Part shown: positions 22,037 through 33,360 of the stretch, piece by piece
How positions within the stretch are numbered: the first letter of the stretch is position 1
Layout: every line of letters starts with the position of its first letter
Assembly (NCBI GenBank): GCA_035610365.1
Contig: CM069436.1
Span: 36,773,117-36,837,116, forward strand
Source: Aquatica leii
Taxonomy: Eukaryota; Arthropoda; Insecta; Coleoptera; Lampyridae
DNA length: 64,000 bases
Direction of reading: 5' to 3'
Notes under the pieces: model-generated
The model's database searches: none
What the model saw: only the letters and a program-made list of their open reading frames with translations
Told to the model about the DNA's origin: nothing
Program-made: the position numbers and the translations under genes

Positions 22037-22163
22037 CTATTTTAATGATTGTCCTGTGTTTGAATTTGCCGCCTCGTCATTCTAGTAACTATAATCAAAC
22101 AATGTTGGTTCGTTGACAAATAAACAAGCGGCAAATTCAAACACCGGAGAATTATTAAAATAC
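22037..22163. mobile_element. Fold-back MITE, about 127 bp
   Basis: The arms at about 22039-22072 and 22128-22161 are inverted copies. A 17 bp core (gtgtttgaatttgccgc at 22056-22072; complement at 22128-22144) is perfect, and the outer arm to the ttttaat/attaaaa ends matches with about three mismatches. The ends read tattttaat...attaaaata, compatible with insertion at a TA, but no sure target duplication can be fixed. The spacer of 55 bp has no coding capacity. No transposase family can be assigned. Confidence 0.65.
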
Positions 22164-23470
22164 ACACTGTATAAGGTACCCGTGCAATTCATAAATTACT
22201 GACTTTGGCAGTACTTTCAATTGTTACTTTGCTTGTAACTACTTCATTCTACCTATATTATATATTCTTTGTCATGAATGCAAGTATTCGAACATATCGT
22301 TATTTATAAGATGATAGAAAAACTATTTGATACACAAGTTTAAATTTTTTTTTAAGTTTCATTGTCTGCAATTGTATACAGAGGCAACTTTATAGGTACA
22401 AACCTAAAAAAATAGATTTTAATATCAAATCTTTAATGAAAAATAAGAGTATTTTGCCTTTGAAATTAATTTTAGTTGTAACACTGTTTAGTAAATAAAG
22501 TTAATATCAGAAAGCAGTTGCAACAAACTTAAAAACACTTTAAATCCGGTATAATACATTTTATCCTTAAAATATTTATTTTTTACGCGAAATTGCAAAA
22601 GAAACTTCTTCTAGTTTTATTAGCTTCCGACTCCTGAGTTTTAAACAACTATACATGCACGTTATGGTTCTAAGAACTAATACTTGCCAATTAAATTTTT
22701 ATGCTATTTATCGCTAGACATTTTTTTACAACTTATACTCAACTTATGTTATTATTAACGTTAAAGCGGTTACTTTATTTAAAATGATATTTAATAAATC
22801 TTAGTATAATATCCGCACAAAGACTTTTTCAAATTGATTTTGGTCTACCTATTTTGCGTAGGTACTTTAAGTTTTTTTATTATTTTATTGCAAAGAATAA
22901 AAATTACGCAGTTTGTGTTTGGCGGTCGATTTAAATTATATCAATTTTGTTATATCTTATTTTATTTATTTTTTGTTTATACTAAATTGTACGATTTTTT
23001 AAAAATTGTATTTGTTATTTTGTTTTACTTTAATTTTTGATTTTTTTTGTTGTTTTAATGCGTGTCAGACGTAAAACTGCAACGAAACTTGTTACGTTGG
23101 TTTTCTGGTAACAAAGCAGAAGCGACGGTTAACACAGTTTTACAGAAAAGGGAGTCGCAGGCTTGATGATATTATATGCGTTGATATCACAGGCCTCGTA
23201 TAAGTTACGCCCTTTGACTGGGCAACACGTCGCACATCAAAGTGCCCTAATTAATCTAAATTTACAATTAACGAAGAAAAGATAAAGTCATCGTTTATTT
23301 ATTAAGTTAAGTTACAAGAATACTAAAATTAAAAGTATAGAGAATTAAAGCGCTCCTGATAAGTATGTGACACACAAAAAAAGGTTAATTGTGATTACAA
23401 CCTGGTATGTACGTGTCGCCACTCCAATAATTGACATAACCAACAAAATAAAATAGAAAATGCAATACTC
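22164..23470. other. Non-coding, mixed composition
   Basis: AT-rich to about 23040, then a more complex stretch (23050-23470) with higher GC, including gactgggcaacacgtcgcac near 23220. No protein or RNA family was recognised on either strand. Confidence 0.4.
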
Positions 23471-23472
23471 AC

Positions 23473-23558
23473 AGTTGTGTATTATTCAATGGGGGATTAG
23501 CTAATCCTGTACCAGTATAACCTAAAACGTAATATCCAATTTGGCACAAAGCGTACAT
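23473..23558 (-). other. Possible exon-like open segment
   Basis: Minus-strand reading from an ATG at 23558 gives MYALCQIGYYVLGYTGTGLA and a further eight residues ending NNTQ, followed directly by a donor-like ct|gtgagt at 23472-23467. The frame is stopped just upstream of the ATG and there is no acceptor between, so if real it would be a first coding exon. A perfect 14 bp palindrome (ggattagctaatcc, 23494-23507) lies inside it, which may mean the frame is accidental. The protein is not recognised. Confidence 0.25.
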
Positions 23559-23689
23559 ACGGTGTTAGCACAAGTAATTTAATTTAATCAATACCATATT
23601 TGACGCAAAAGAATGCGCCGAACTTCCCTCTAATTAACTTTGCATTTCCTTTTTTCCCATAAAATGGTGTTCAACTTCTTAGCCTTTAG

Positions 23690-24020
23690 CGACCTGACGT
23701 CATGGAAACTTTTCGACAAGCAGGTGTTATCAAAGTCTCTGATAAGGTTACAGGTAGAGGAATCAAACCTGCTAAAGAATTAATTTAAGCTCTCAATACA
23801 AAAATTAGATGCTCCAAAATAAACTTTCACTCAACAATATGCAGAGTTCATCCACATATTTACGTAAGATAGCGTAAAACAATTTAATAATGAAAGCCGT
23901 GTTAAGCCAAAGATACCGTTAAAAGAATGGCCCGTATTATACAAAACGTTAACAGGAAATAAATTTGTTTGACAGCCGACTACGAAAAGTAGGCGTATCG
24001 AAGGACAAATTTTATACACG
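23690..24020 (+). other. Unassigned coding-like remnant
   Basis: Two plus-strand frames look protein-like. One begins METFRQAGVIKVSDKVTGRG at 23702. The other, from about 23836, reads TQQYAEFIHIFT, stop, DSVKQFNNESRVKPKIPLKE, then WPVLYKTLTGNKFV, stop, QPTTKSRRIEGQILYTK. Residue usage is balanced, unlike the AT-driven frames around it. I do not recognise the family. An eroded retroelement gag, an endogenous viral fragment or a host pseudogene are all possible. Confidence 0.3.
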
Positions 24021-24029
24021 AAAAATACT

Positions 24030-25035
24030 CTACTAACTTTTTAACATAACAAACTTTTAATCAATTGATTTTTGTGTTTTGTTTTAAACATAATAGTACA
24101 TATTGAACAACAGGGTAGTTGACTGTTTTTTTTTAATTTGCGTGAAATAAATTTTGTATATAGATTGCCATGTTTAATATAATTTTTATATAAATAATAT
24201 AACAAATTGAAAATGTTTTTTTCTAAAACGATTCTTAAATATAAAGATAAAGACAAAAATCTGTGTCGTTTTTTTTTTATTAAATGCTATTAATTAGAAA
24301 ACATACAGTTACATTTTTAATGAAAAATTGTAAGTAGTTTAGGATTTATTGAGGTTTCAAAACCATACGATCTAAAAATCATAGAGCAAGTAACATTTAA
24401 GCGTTTAGTAAATTTAGACCAATTCTTCTAATTTAAGTAACATCAAGCTGGCGAGCACCTTGCAACGGCACAACATAAGACTTAGCAGGGAGTATACGCT
24501 CTGTGTATAAAAAAATGTATATCCGTTTCACACTATCAACACCTATTGCTTTCCCAACGAACTAATTTTTATACCTATATTTAAGTTTATATAAAAAAAA
24601 TATTTCAATTTAAATAAAAATTTATATTAAAATTCTTACAAAATTACATTAATACATAACAGATATAAAATATATACATACATATAAACAATTTTACAGA
24701 TAGAAATTTTATATAATAAAAACAATTATGTGGATAATGAATTGCGACAGTTATTTTAATAATTATTATGTAAATGACAACAAAAAATTAATACAATTAG
24801 CTTGTTTAAAATTTTCAATATTTATGAAAATGTATAAACCCGTTAGAATCATTTCAAAGCTGGATACATACAATTTACATATTTTATTATTAATTACTTG
24901 ATTACATAAGTTTTATATAATTATTTATAATATAATTTATATTTTAATGGTAAATGTAAAAAAAATTTTTGATACTTATCTATTGAAGAACGTGTTATAG
25001 TCTCTTTACTTATGCAGCATCTTCAAGTCATAACG
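24030..25035. other. AT-rich non-coding stretch
   Basis: No frames, terminal repeats or RNA signals that can be supported. Confidence 0.45.
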
Positions 25036-25039
25036 CCAG

Positions 25040-25425
25040 AACTTTCTTTCCACTTTATTGGAATGTGTCGGTATAATTTCTACCAACTTCTGTGCTGTCT
25101 GATAAAGTAGATCCTCGATGGTAAGTAACGGTAGATCTCGGTGCAGTTGATGGTTTTGCATAAACCACATTGCGTTAGTGCTTTATTTTAGGTTTCCTAG
25201 AACTTCTTGATGTAGCTCTTCGTCGTGTGCCATGTTGGTAAGGTGTAGATCGTGTAGATCATAGCGGGCCGTATTGCCGTTTTTTAAACTAGCAGCTTGT
25301 TCACGCTGCATAATCGAGCACTGCTTGGGTGTCATTGTTGAGGTTCTCGCTGCAACGTTGTGCAGATGCTTTTTCCATGACAAGCACTTAGCCATAACAA
25401 AGCCTAAAAACTTTGTTTTGTCTTT
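25040..25425 (-). pseudogene. Jockey-type LINE ORF2 C-terminus
   Basis: Minus-strand reading begins DKTKFLGFVMAKCLSWKKHL (25425-25366), the K-x-L-G...LSWxxH block at the end of the RT of Jockey-type non-LTR elements. It continues to 25183, then after a stop and frame change reads STNAMWFMQNHQLHRDL and LTIEDLLYQTAQKLVEII (about 25180-25075), which is the typical ORF2 tail (ITNAPW...HRDL...). The Asp expected after FLG is Ala. Stops and frame changes make it a dead, strongly truncated copy. No poly-A tail or target duplication was found. Confidence 0.7.
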
Positions 25426-25636
25426 AATTAAATACTATATCAGCATACTGTTTAATATGATTGCAATTACAGAAAGTTCTCACACAAACATTAAAAATAC
25501 TCTGGATCTGTCACAAAGAATCTCCCGAGGTTGGTCTTGACATGCATTCACACAATTCAGAAAAAAAATACTAGTGCTCTAGCCGTGTGCGTTTTTGTGA
25601 GCATTTGAACAAATGAAAATTGAACATCACATTTGA

Positions 25637-25941
25637 CTATGAAGATGTACAAGAATATTGGTTCAAAAGAAATTGTGTAAAATCGTAAAATTTTTTGAAT
25701 GGAAAATCTGGTTGCCTCTGCAAAAATGTTTGCACTTGAGATTTGGTCAATCGTCTATCAGTTAAATTTATTCCGCCGTTCAGGAATGTACGTAGAACGA
25801 GAATAACCCAATCGTATGCATACGATTAGCGTGTTTGGTGACAGCCATGATCATTAATGCTAATCTTGAATAAGCATCCAAGTACTGCTTTGTCCGTTTT
25901 TGATGTTTAGCTGTATAAAAAACGTTCTCCAAATACACCAT
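25637..25941 (-). pseudogene. Unassigned coding-like remnant
   Basis: A minus-strand frame of 53 codons (25941-25780) starts MVYLENVFYTAKHQKRTKQY and includes LDAYSRLALMIMAVTKHANR. Shifting one frame, a second open piece to 25637 reads FLNGGINLTDRRLTKSQVQT and FLQRQPDFPFKKFYDFTQ. Together they look like one frameshifted protein of about 100 residues with balanced composition. No motif is recognised. It lies just upstream (minus-strand sense) of the Jockey tail but does not resemble LINE proteins. Confidence 0.35.
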
Positions 25942-28900
25942 AAAAATTTTCTAATCTTTATTATTTATGAAAAACCTGTACCTGGTTTCATTGAAAATTA
26001 AACCTCAATATCTGCACGCGCTCCTTGCTCCTGAAGTTGCCACTTAATTGTGAACTTTAGGTACAATGTACTCAAAAGCATCAAATCAATGTGCTTCATC
26101 TTGAGTACTAACTCTCATAGATAGATGTGTGTTGACCATAAGCGAGCAGAGGGAGCGAGGATCAAAAGAGAATTTTTTTTTTTAATTCTCATTTTATTTA
26201 GCAAAGATTCTAGAAGAATAAATGCAGGTAGAAAGGTTTTACTATACAATATGTTTGAAAGAAGTTGCTAAGAAATCAAATAAAGTGACACATAAATTCA
26301 GTAAAAAAATTAGTTCTAAGGACTTTCCTACGCACTAGCTCACGCGTTAAGTTTAATTGCATCAGTGTCTGTGCTGCGTATGAAGAGGACAAAAATAAAA
26401 TACATTGTTAGGTTGCAACTACTTATCTCATACTCGACCGTTAGTATAATCTTTATATAATAAATGAGTCTCAAATTGGAAGCGGATTAATATTGCATCC
26501 GATATTTTTTTTAAATTTTTTTACGTCTGCGGGATAAAAATCAATCGTTGAACAAAACGTAGACATTTTCCAAGAATCGTTTTTTTCTCTTTGCGTTTAA
26601 AATAGTCATCTTTACCGCACGGTATACTTTCTTCCTACAATCAGAGAATTATTGCTTTTGATTGAGTCATCTGGCCTCTCTCTCGATATTTGCCCAAGTA
26701 ACAAATCTCTTAATTCATGTCGATTTCCGTTGACTATTGCATGAACTGAATGCGACTTGAATATATTTAAGAAGCAAGCAGGTAGCTCATTCTAAACGTT
26801 GTTTGTCTTCGTTAGAATTTTATTTTCTTTGCTGACAATTTGAAATTTTTCGCAAGGACTTTTTTACTATCTTATCACTAGGCATTTTTATTTAGCACAA
26901 AATTTATACATATTTTAGAATTATCACACTGAATGTAAAATACCACAAGTATAGAACACGAAATACATCGATTTCCACGAACGCGATATAATTGAAAGTC
27001 CTAACACATTGTACCTTTGCATGTACTTATGTTTATTTATGATAATTATTATAAAGAGATATTTTTATACATTTTTTGTTGGATAATAGAAAAAATAAGT
27101 TGAAGACGGGCGCTAGGTTGTTCCCTTGAGAGCAGTAGTTTAAAAACTGTATATAAAAACTGTTTTCTACAGAATTAAAGAATTTGTTAAATTACATGTA
27201 ACGCAATTTTTTCATGTTCAAGCCCGGCAATAAGTATAAGAGTTGAGCTAGCGGAGTTGAGTTTTCCTCGGTTTTAGTACAAGTTACAAAAACAAGACCA
27301 GCGTAACTAAAAACCTTGAAAAAAATTACAAAAATTAAGCTAGGGCTGCACTTGTACCGCTACGAAAGAATTTGAAGCTAACGGGTCAGTTATTGGACCC
27401 GAGTTTTTTGCAACCACCTGCGCGATCAGAGTACCAAAAAAGTTTCAATCAAGCTACAAATTGCCCACCAGTTCTTATGTTGTGCGGCTGCAGAGTGCTC
27501 GCTCAATAAAGCTTCTAATTTGTTTTGTTTTTTTTTCTTTTATGGCAATCTGATTTTACAGTATATACTTATTTAACTGTAATTGTAAAATTTATAATAT
27601 ATTATTATTAAAAAAATTTGGCGCAGGTGATTACAAAAGATTTATTGAACGGACGTTAATGAAAATATACTATATTCTTTATCATAAATCATGTTCTAGT
27701 TGTTATCAGAATTATGATTTTGTTTTAATTATTTCATATTCTTTTAGAGAGACTATACATATAAATTTTTAACAACAGTATACAATTTATTTTATTATTA
27801 TACTTTTTATATTAAAATCTGCTACCTGCTAAAGCAACAAAACTATTAATTAATAATCTTTTATTATTTCTGATGCGTTCACACAATGCAATCACATGCG
27901 CCGTATGCATTAACAATTTGGATGGCCTACTAATAAACTACGATTTATATTTTAATATTTTTTTAATAATTAAAATAATTTTCTTCTAAAATTATAAATT
28001 TTTTTTTTGGATTATAATGATTTTTAAATTTAAAAAAAAATTCAAAAATTACAAATGTTTGATTGTTTCTAAACTAGAATAACTACTTAAAAATTTTGAC
28101 TGTTATAATTAATTAATCAAAATTATTATTGTTTTGTTTTGTATAAATCTCTCAAAATTAAACAATATAAAGTAAACACAGTCAAATAATTTTATAAGAT
28201 ACACAATACAGTCTTTTATATTGATAGTACATTCAGATTTTTTTTAAATGACACAAAAACATTTTTTATTTAGAAAAAGATTTATTATTTAAACAAATGC
28301 AGAAATTGTTTACTAAAACTGCAAATAAAGTAAAAAATAGAAAATTCAAGTTACACACAGTATTCTATGCAACAAATTTGAACATAACATTTTATGTTTT
28401 AGATGGTTTAAGCTCAAAAATCTAGTCAAGTTTTAAGTAATTATAAGAAAAAAGCTTATAACTTTACAACCGCAAAGTTGAGAAAGTCTACCAATTAAAA
28501 TTACGTCAAGTTTGTGTTAGTATGATAAAAAAGTTTACTTGTTTACAAATAATTTTAATAAAAATTAAAAATACCCAAGCGTCAAAAACTATTTTACAGT
28601 CTATTTTAAAAAGTATATACTGCAAACAATTACATTGCATAGCAAATAAAAAACGTTTTTAGTTATAGAATAAACTAGTTAGTAAAATAATTAGATTTGT
28701 TTTTATATTTTTTGTTATCAAAATAACACAAAATAGTATTTTTATAATTTTATTTAAATCAAACAATTAATATGTATTACGTTACTCAACAATTACTGTA
28801 AATTAGTATTTAATTTAGTTTTAAATAAAATACTCTCTAAAATACGTTTTCAACTTGTTTTTATTTTGCATTTAAAATAGTAGTAGAAATGTAATTTTAA

Positions 28901-29707
28901 CTTAGAAAATGTTTATGTAACAGTTTAATTTCTTTTAAAAGAATTTAAATTTTTATTTTATGTGTTTGTTATCTCTTGGGTGCAATTTTTGCTTAAGTAC
29001 ATTATAATAGAATATTCTGTTTTATATTTTTCAATACAAAATAATAAAATTACTGTAAATTTTTTAATTCTTGAGTTTGTTACTAACGATGTATTTTTTA
29101 TAATTAGTTAAAAACATTATAAATCACTTTATTAATTTTTTTATGTTTTCAGAACAATGACGATTTTGTGTGTAATATTATTTTAAGTAACTTTTAAATC
29201 ACATTGCTAAAAACTGATTTGAATAAACATATTAAATGGTAAAAACAATGATAAAATATTACATTTAACTATAACAAATTATATTTTATTTAATTACATT
29301 TTTCTCTTTTAAAAATATTTTGTCTATATTATTTTTAGTTTTTTTTTTAAATTTAATTAGTATGCAAATTTAAAACAATTTTTTGAGCGTTTTTATGCAC
29401 AATGTGTTGTTTTATAATATAAAATTTTTAATTTTGGTTAAACGTGAGAAATTAGAAAATATTTTCTTAGTTATTCGTCAAACAACATTTGCAAAATTCA
29501 AGAAAAACAATAAATTTTTAAAAAAAATTATTACATTAATTAATTATGTTAGTTAAATCTATAACTAAACAAAATTTAAAGTAATTATATAAAAAATTAG
29601 TAATATAGTTTTATTTTTGTATCAACAAATTTAACCAATAAAAAAAATATTTATTACTTAAAACAGAAATGCAAACATATAATTTAAGTCTAAAAGAAAT
29701 ACATACA
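25942..29707. other. Non-coding, partly higher complexity then AT-rich
   Basis: The part at 25942-27540 has more mixed composition (for example 27208-27510, with cgggtcagttattggacccg, a short inverted repeat at 27381-27400) but no readable protein. From 27540 to the LINE target site the sequence is AT-rich and featureless. Confidence 0.4.
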
Positions 29708-29724
29708 TACAATTTATTTTCATA

Positions 29725-30708
29725 GATTTTTCAGCTGCATTTGACCGTATTGATCGCTACTCACTTTTCTATAAACTCAGTATGCTAGGTATGTCCAGTA
29801 AAATGGTTAATATTTTAAGAAATATGTATAAAGGAACATCGGCTTCGGTATGGTGTCAACATGGTTTAACTGAATCACTGGAAACGACTATGGGCGTAAA
29901 ACAGGGCTGTTTGCTTAGTCCCCTACTTTTTTCGCTTTTTATAAATGACATAGAAAATTATATAGATGGAGGGATTAGAATAGAAAATGTGTGTATTAAA
30001 TTGCTAGCATACGCTGACGATCTTGTCTTCTTAGCATCTGACGGCTTTACCCTACAAAAAATGATTACTGCACTAGAGCAGTACTGTAAATTATGGAATC
30101 TAGAACTTAATCTAAATAAGTCGAAGATAGTCGTTTTTAGAAATGGTGGGCGACCAGCTAAGCAGGAAAAGTGGGTCTACAATAAAACCGAAGTACAAGT
30201 AGTGAACACATGTAAATATCTTGGCATTACATTAGCATCAAATTTATCACTCCAGGAACATTTTAAAGAAAAGACAGTGAAAGCTAAATTTGCTATGCAT
30301 ACGTATAATCAAATAATGGTTAACAATAAGATACCGTTTGCTTCAAAGCTTACAATTTTTAATGCAGTTTCACGTGCAATTTTATGTTATGGAGCGCAAA
30401 TTTGGGGATATCGTATGTATGATAGTGTTGAAAAAGTTTTTAAATACTTTATTAAGAAACATTTAAAACTTCCAAGATGTGCACCAGATTTTTTTATTTA
30501 TTTAGAGACGAATCTTTATCCGATGTTTTTGTTTACTTTTAAGTGGCACTTAAACTATGTGAATAGATGTTTAAATTTATCTTCAAGCAGATATCCTAAT
30601 ATTATTACAAAGAAAATAATTAAAAGTAAGTTATTTTGGTATAACGATGTAAAGAGGTATGCGATAAATGCAATGTTAATGTACAAGATTTATCTGAAAG
30701 AAGACTAA
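29725..30708 (+). pseudogene. LINE ORF2 reverse transcriptase (truncated)
   Basis: The frame enters the RT palm directly: FIDFSAAFDRID (about 29719-29754), then GVKQGCLLSPLLFSLFIND, and the catalytic AYADDLVFLA with YADD at 30010-30021. The thumb-side block KYLGITLASNLSLQEHF is at about 30217. A Met at 29782 is internal; the true start lies in the lost 5' part, together with the endonuclease. Reading stays open to the stop at 30706-30708, just after a frame slip. Catalytic residues are intact, unlike in the other LINE copy at 53 kb. Confidence 0.85.
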
Positions 30709-31142
30709 CTACAGATGTTATTAATAAATTAAAAATTATTATTACTAATGAGTATAAATGTAAAGCCATAAATAGTACAAATCACACGCTATACAAACAA
30801 TTAAACAGAGACAATAATTTTGTATATTCTGGTATGGATACTAATTCTATAAGCTGGTTATTGAAGGTTCGAGGTGAACTTTTGTATTTAAATAAATACT
30901 CCCATACGGTAAAAGTAAAATTGTGCTCCCTATGTAACAAACAAGAAAATGAAGATGTCTTTCACTTTGTAGCTACATGCCCCATTCTTAAACAATTTCG
31001 TGTTAAATACTTTAAAAAATCTGCACTAGATTACGAAGAATTTAAAGAGTATTTAAATGGTAGGAATTGTATAAATTTAATTAATTACTGCAAAGATGCA
31101 TGGAATTATAGATATCTGTTAGCTATAGAGTTTAATTATTAG
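30685..31142 (+). pseudogene. LINE ORF2 C-terminal region with Cys-His motif
   Basis: One frame away from the RT frame, the reading continues LSERRLTTDVINKLKIIITN and stays open to 31142. It contains CSLCNKQENEDVFHFVATC at about 30922-30978, a C-x2-C-x9-H-x4-C zinc-binding motif typical of LINE ORF2 tails. A single indel near 30680-30700 would account for the separation from the RT block. The stop at 31140-31142 is the natural ORF end; the 3' UTR follows. Confidence 0.8.
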
Positions 31143-31390
31143 GTTATATTAGACGTATCTATTTAGGTTTGTTTAAGTATGTTTTGTTATAAATTTGCTT
31201 TGGGTTTTGGGTTTCAGAATAATTTAATAATAATTTTTTATTGTGAATTAATTTGATTTAATAGGTACAGTTCTGTGACAACTCCTCAGACGGCCTTCTT
31301 TAGACCATGAGTATGTCTGATCACTGTATTGTGTTGCAACTTTCTATTGTAAAAAAAAAAATGAATAAAGACTATTACAATTTATTTTCA

Positions 31391-32650
31391 AGTGAGAAAC
31401 TACAGCTCTGTTATTTCTTATTACTAACCGTTATAATTTAGTTATATTATAATCCAACCTTGGAAACTGTGTTTGTATGTACTTTATCTACTTTCTTTGA
31501 CTTAGTCATTAGTTGTCAAGTTTTTTTTTATTTTTATGTGCTTGTCTGTTATTACTTTGAATTATTATAAGTTATTCACAATTTTCATATTACCAACGAA
31601 GCTATATAATTTATGAATTTCCTAGAATACATTTTTAGTTTACATGTATAGTCATGTGGTTATTAAATTGTACCTAATTGTATTTGTTTTTAATTTTATG
31701 AATTGTGATTGTCTATTTTCATAAACTTTTGTTGAATTGCAATTGAATATTTATACCTGTCAATTTCTGCTGAGTTGTAGTTTCTTTTCATGTTAGATAT
31801 TTTATTCATCTAAACTTACATCAATTTATAAGCGACTGATTGTTCCACGTACTTTTGTTTTGCTTATAGATGTCTCCAAATCTTACAAAAAAAATATGTT
31901 TTTTATTTTACTAATTTAATATATTACAATAATAATTATTATTAAAATTTACAATTTAAATAATGCATTAATTTCAATTTAACACGTTATATATAAGTAT
32001 TAAAAATATTTTTTTAATGTATTAAGTTTTTAAATATTTATTAAATAGTACAAAAATATATCACTTTGTTTAAAAATTACTCAAGAGTTTCGTTAAAATA
32101 TAAAATTAGTTTCCACAACCGCATAAATCTAAAAATAAAAAGCACACATTTTTTATTATACAGCTTAAATGCGATACAAAGTAGTGTCAAAGAAAAAAAG
32201 CCGTTGTGACAGCAAAATGTGCTTCTAGCATATTTTTTTTTTTAAATAAATATATTTTTTATATTAACAATTTCAAAGAAAATAAATATATTTAAACATG
32301 TTTGTTAGATTTTTAATAAGAGTTACATTATCATTTAAAAACAATTTGAAAAATACTTTAGTAAATTTAATTTATAAGAAACTTAAAAATAACTTTAAAT
32401 TCCACGTTATAGTTGTAAAAACTACATGATTTTAAATAAAAATTAATTAATATTTTTGTTATATTGTTCAAATATTTTTTGGTAATGAATACGCATTTAT
32501 ACAATAAATTGATTAAATAACTATTTTAAATTTATAGAAAAACAACCTGAAAGCTTCTTTCACTGTTAACAAAAGATTTTTTTTTATCTACGAAGAGCAA
32601 TGTGACGCTAGAGAAATTGATTCACTTTACTTATTTTAATTTACTCCGTT
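31391..32650. other. AT-rich non-coding stretch
   Basis: Flanking DNA of the LINE. No coding or structural features were recognised. Confidence 0.45.
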
Positions 32651-32656
32651 TAACTG

Positions 32657-33360
32657 TTAACCCCTAAAATGCTATATATTTTTTGGCAACACTAATAACG
32701 ATGTTGGGCCACAAAAAACCCACCGTTAAAAATTTTAAAATAAAAAAATAATACAGCATCAAGATTCTAAAGAACAAAATATACTCTACTAAAGTACATT
32801 TTTCTTCTCTATTATTTCTACTCTATTATTTTTGCAAATGTACGTTTGACATTCTTTACAAAGAATATTTACTTTTCTGTCGTTAGATCTTGAACAAAAT
32901 CTGTATCTTCCTCGTTTCTTAGTTGTACGTGCTGTTTGTGTTGCTTTTGAAGTAGAAGCTGTGTTTACATCAACTCTACAAACTTGGATAGTTTTCATAA
33001 TACTTCTGTTTTTGGAAATTGTGGTATGCAAATTTTTTATATTTTGAGTAGCTAAGTTCTTAAGGATTTTTAATATGTATAAATTATGAAAGCACTTAGA
33101 GCTGCAGTGTCTAACATTTTAATTAAGATTCTAAACGACCATTTTGCAGTTTGGCAATTGCAATTATATTTGTAGTTAAATAAACGTAAAAAACTGATCT
33201 GTAGTGACAGCACGTTCTGTGTTGTAAAGTAGTCCCATGAGATCTTTCACAACACGGGAATCTTGTTCTTTTTCAAGTCGTTTGCCAATAAGTTTTTCTT
33301 TAAAAACACTTGAGGATCATAACTTGTTTCTACGTCCGCAGTAGCTTAAATTTTTATGTC
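32657..33360 (-). pseudogene. piggyBac-type transposase remnant with one terminus
   Basis: On the minus strand, about 33355-33180 reads DVETSYDPQVFLKEKLIGKR and VVKDLMGLLYNTERAVTTDQ, ending in FF; this is the piggyBac segment with the second catalytic Asp (TTDQFF). After a deletion, MLDTAALSAFIIY appears near 33100. At 33031-32789 an open frame contains KKRGRYRFCSRSNDRKVNIL and CKECQTYIC, the C-terminal Cys-rich domain. The element end is probably TTAA followed by CCCC at 32657-32664, as piggyBac termini begin after TTAA. The other end was not found. Confidence 0.7.

Larger units (their letters stand above)
29708..31390 (+). mobile_element. 5'-truncated LINE flanked by 15 bp target-site duplication
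   Basis: The 15-mer tacaatttattttca occurs at 29708-29722 and again at 31376-31390, exactly bracketing a 1,653 bp segment. The segment starts inside RT coding sequence and ends after a short 3' tail containing a run of 11 A and aatgaataaag. This is the footprint of target-primed reverse transcription with 5' truncation. The copy is relatively young: the duplication is perfect and only one frame break separates the two coding blocks. The clade is not fixed from motifs alone; it is a non-LTR element of the Jockey/I/CR1 breadth. Confidence 0.85.

Noticed and set aside
22834..23040. 68-codon hydrophobic frame
   Set aside because: Poly-T-driven Phe/Leu/Ile string without any motif.
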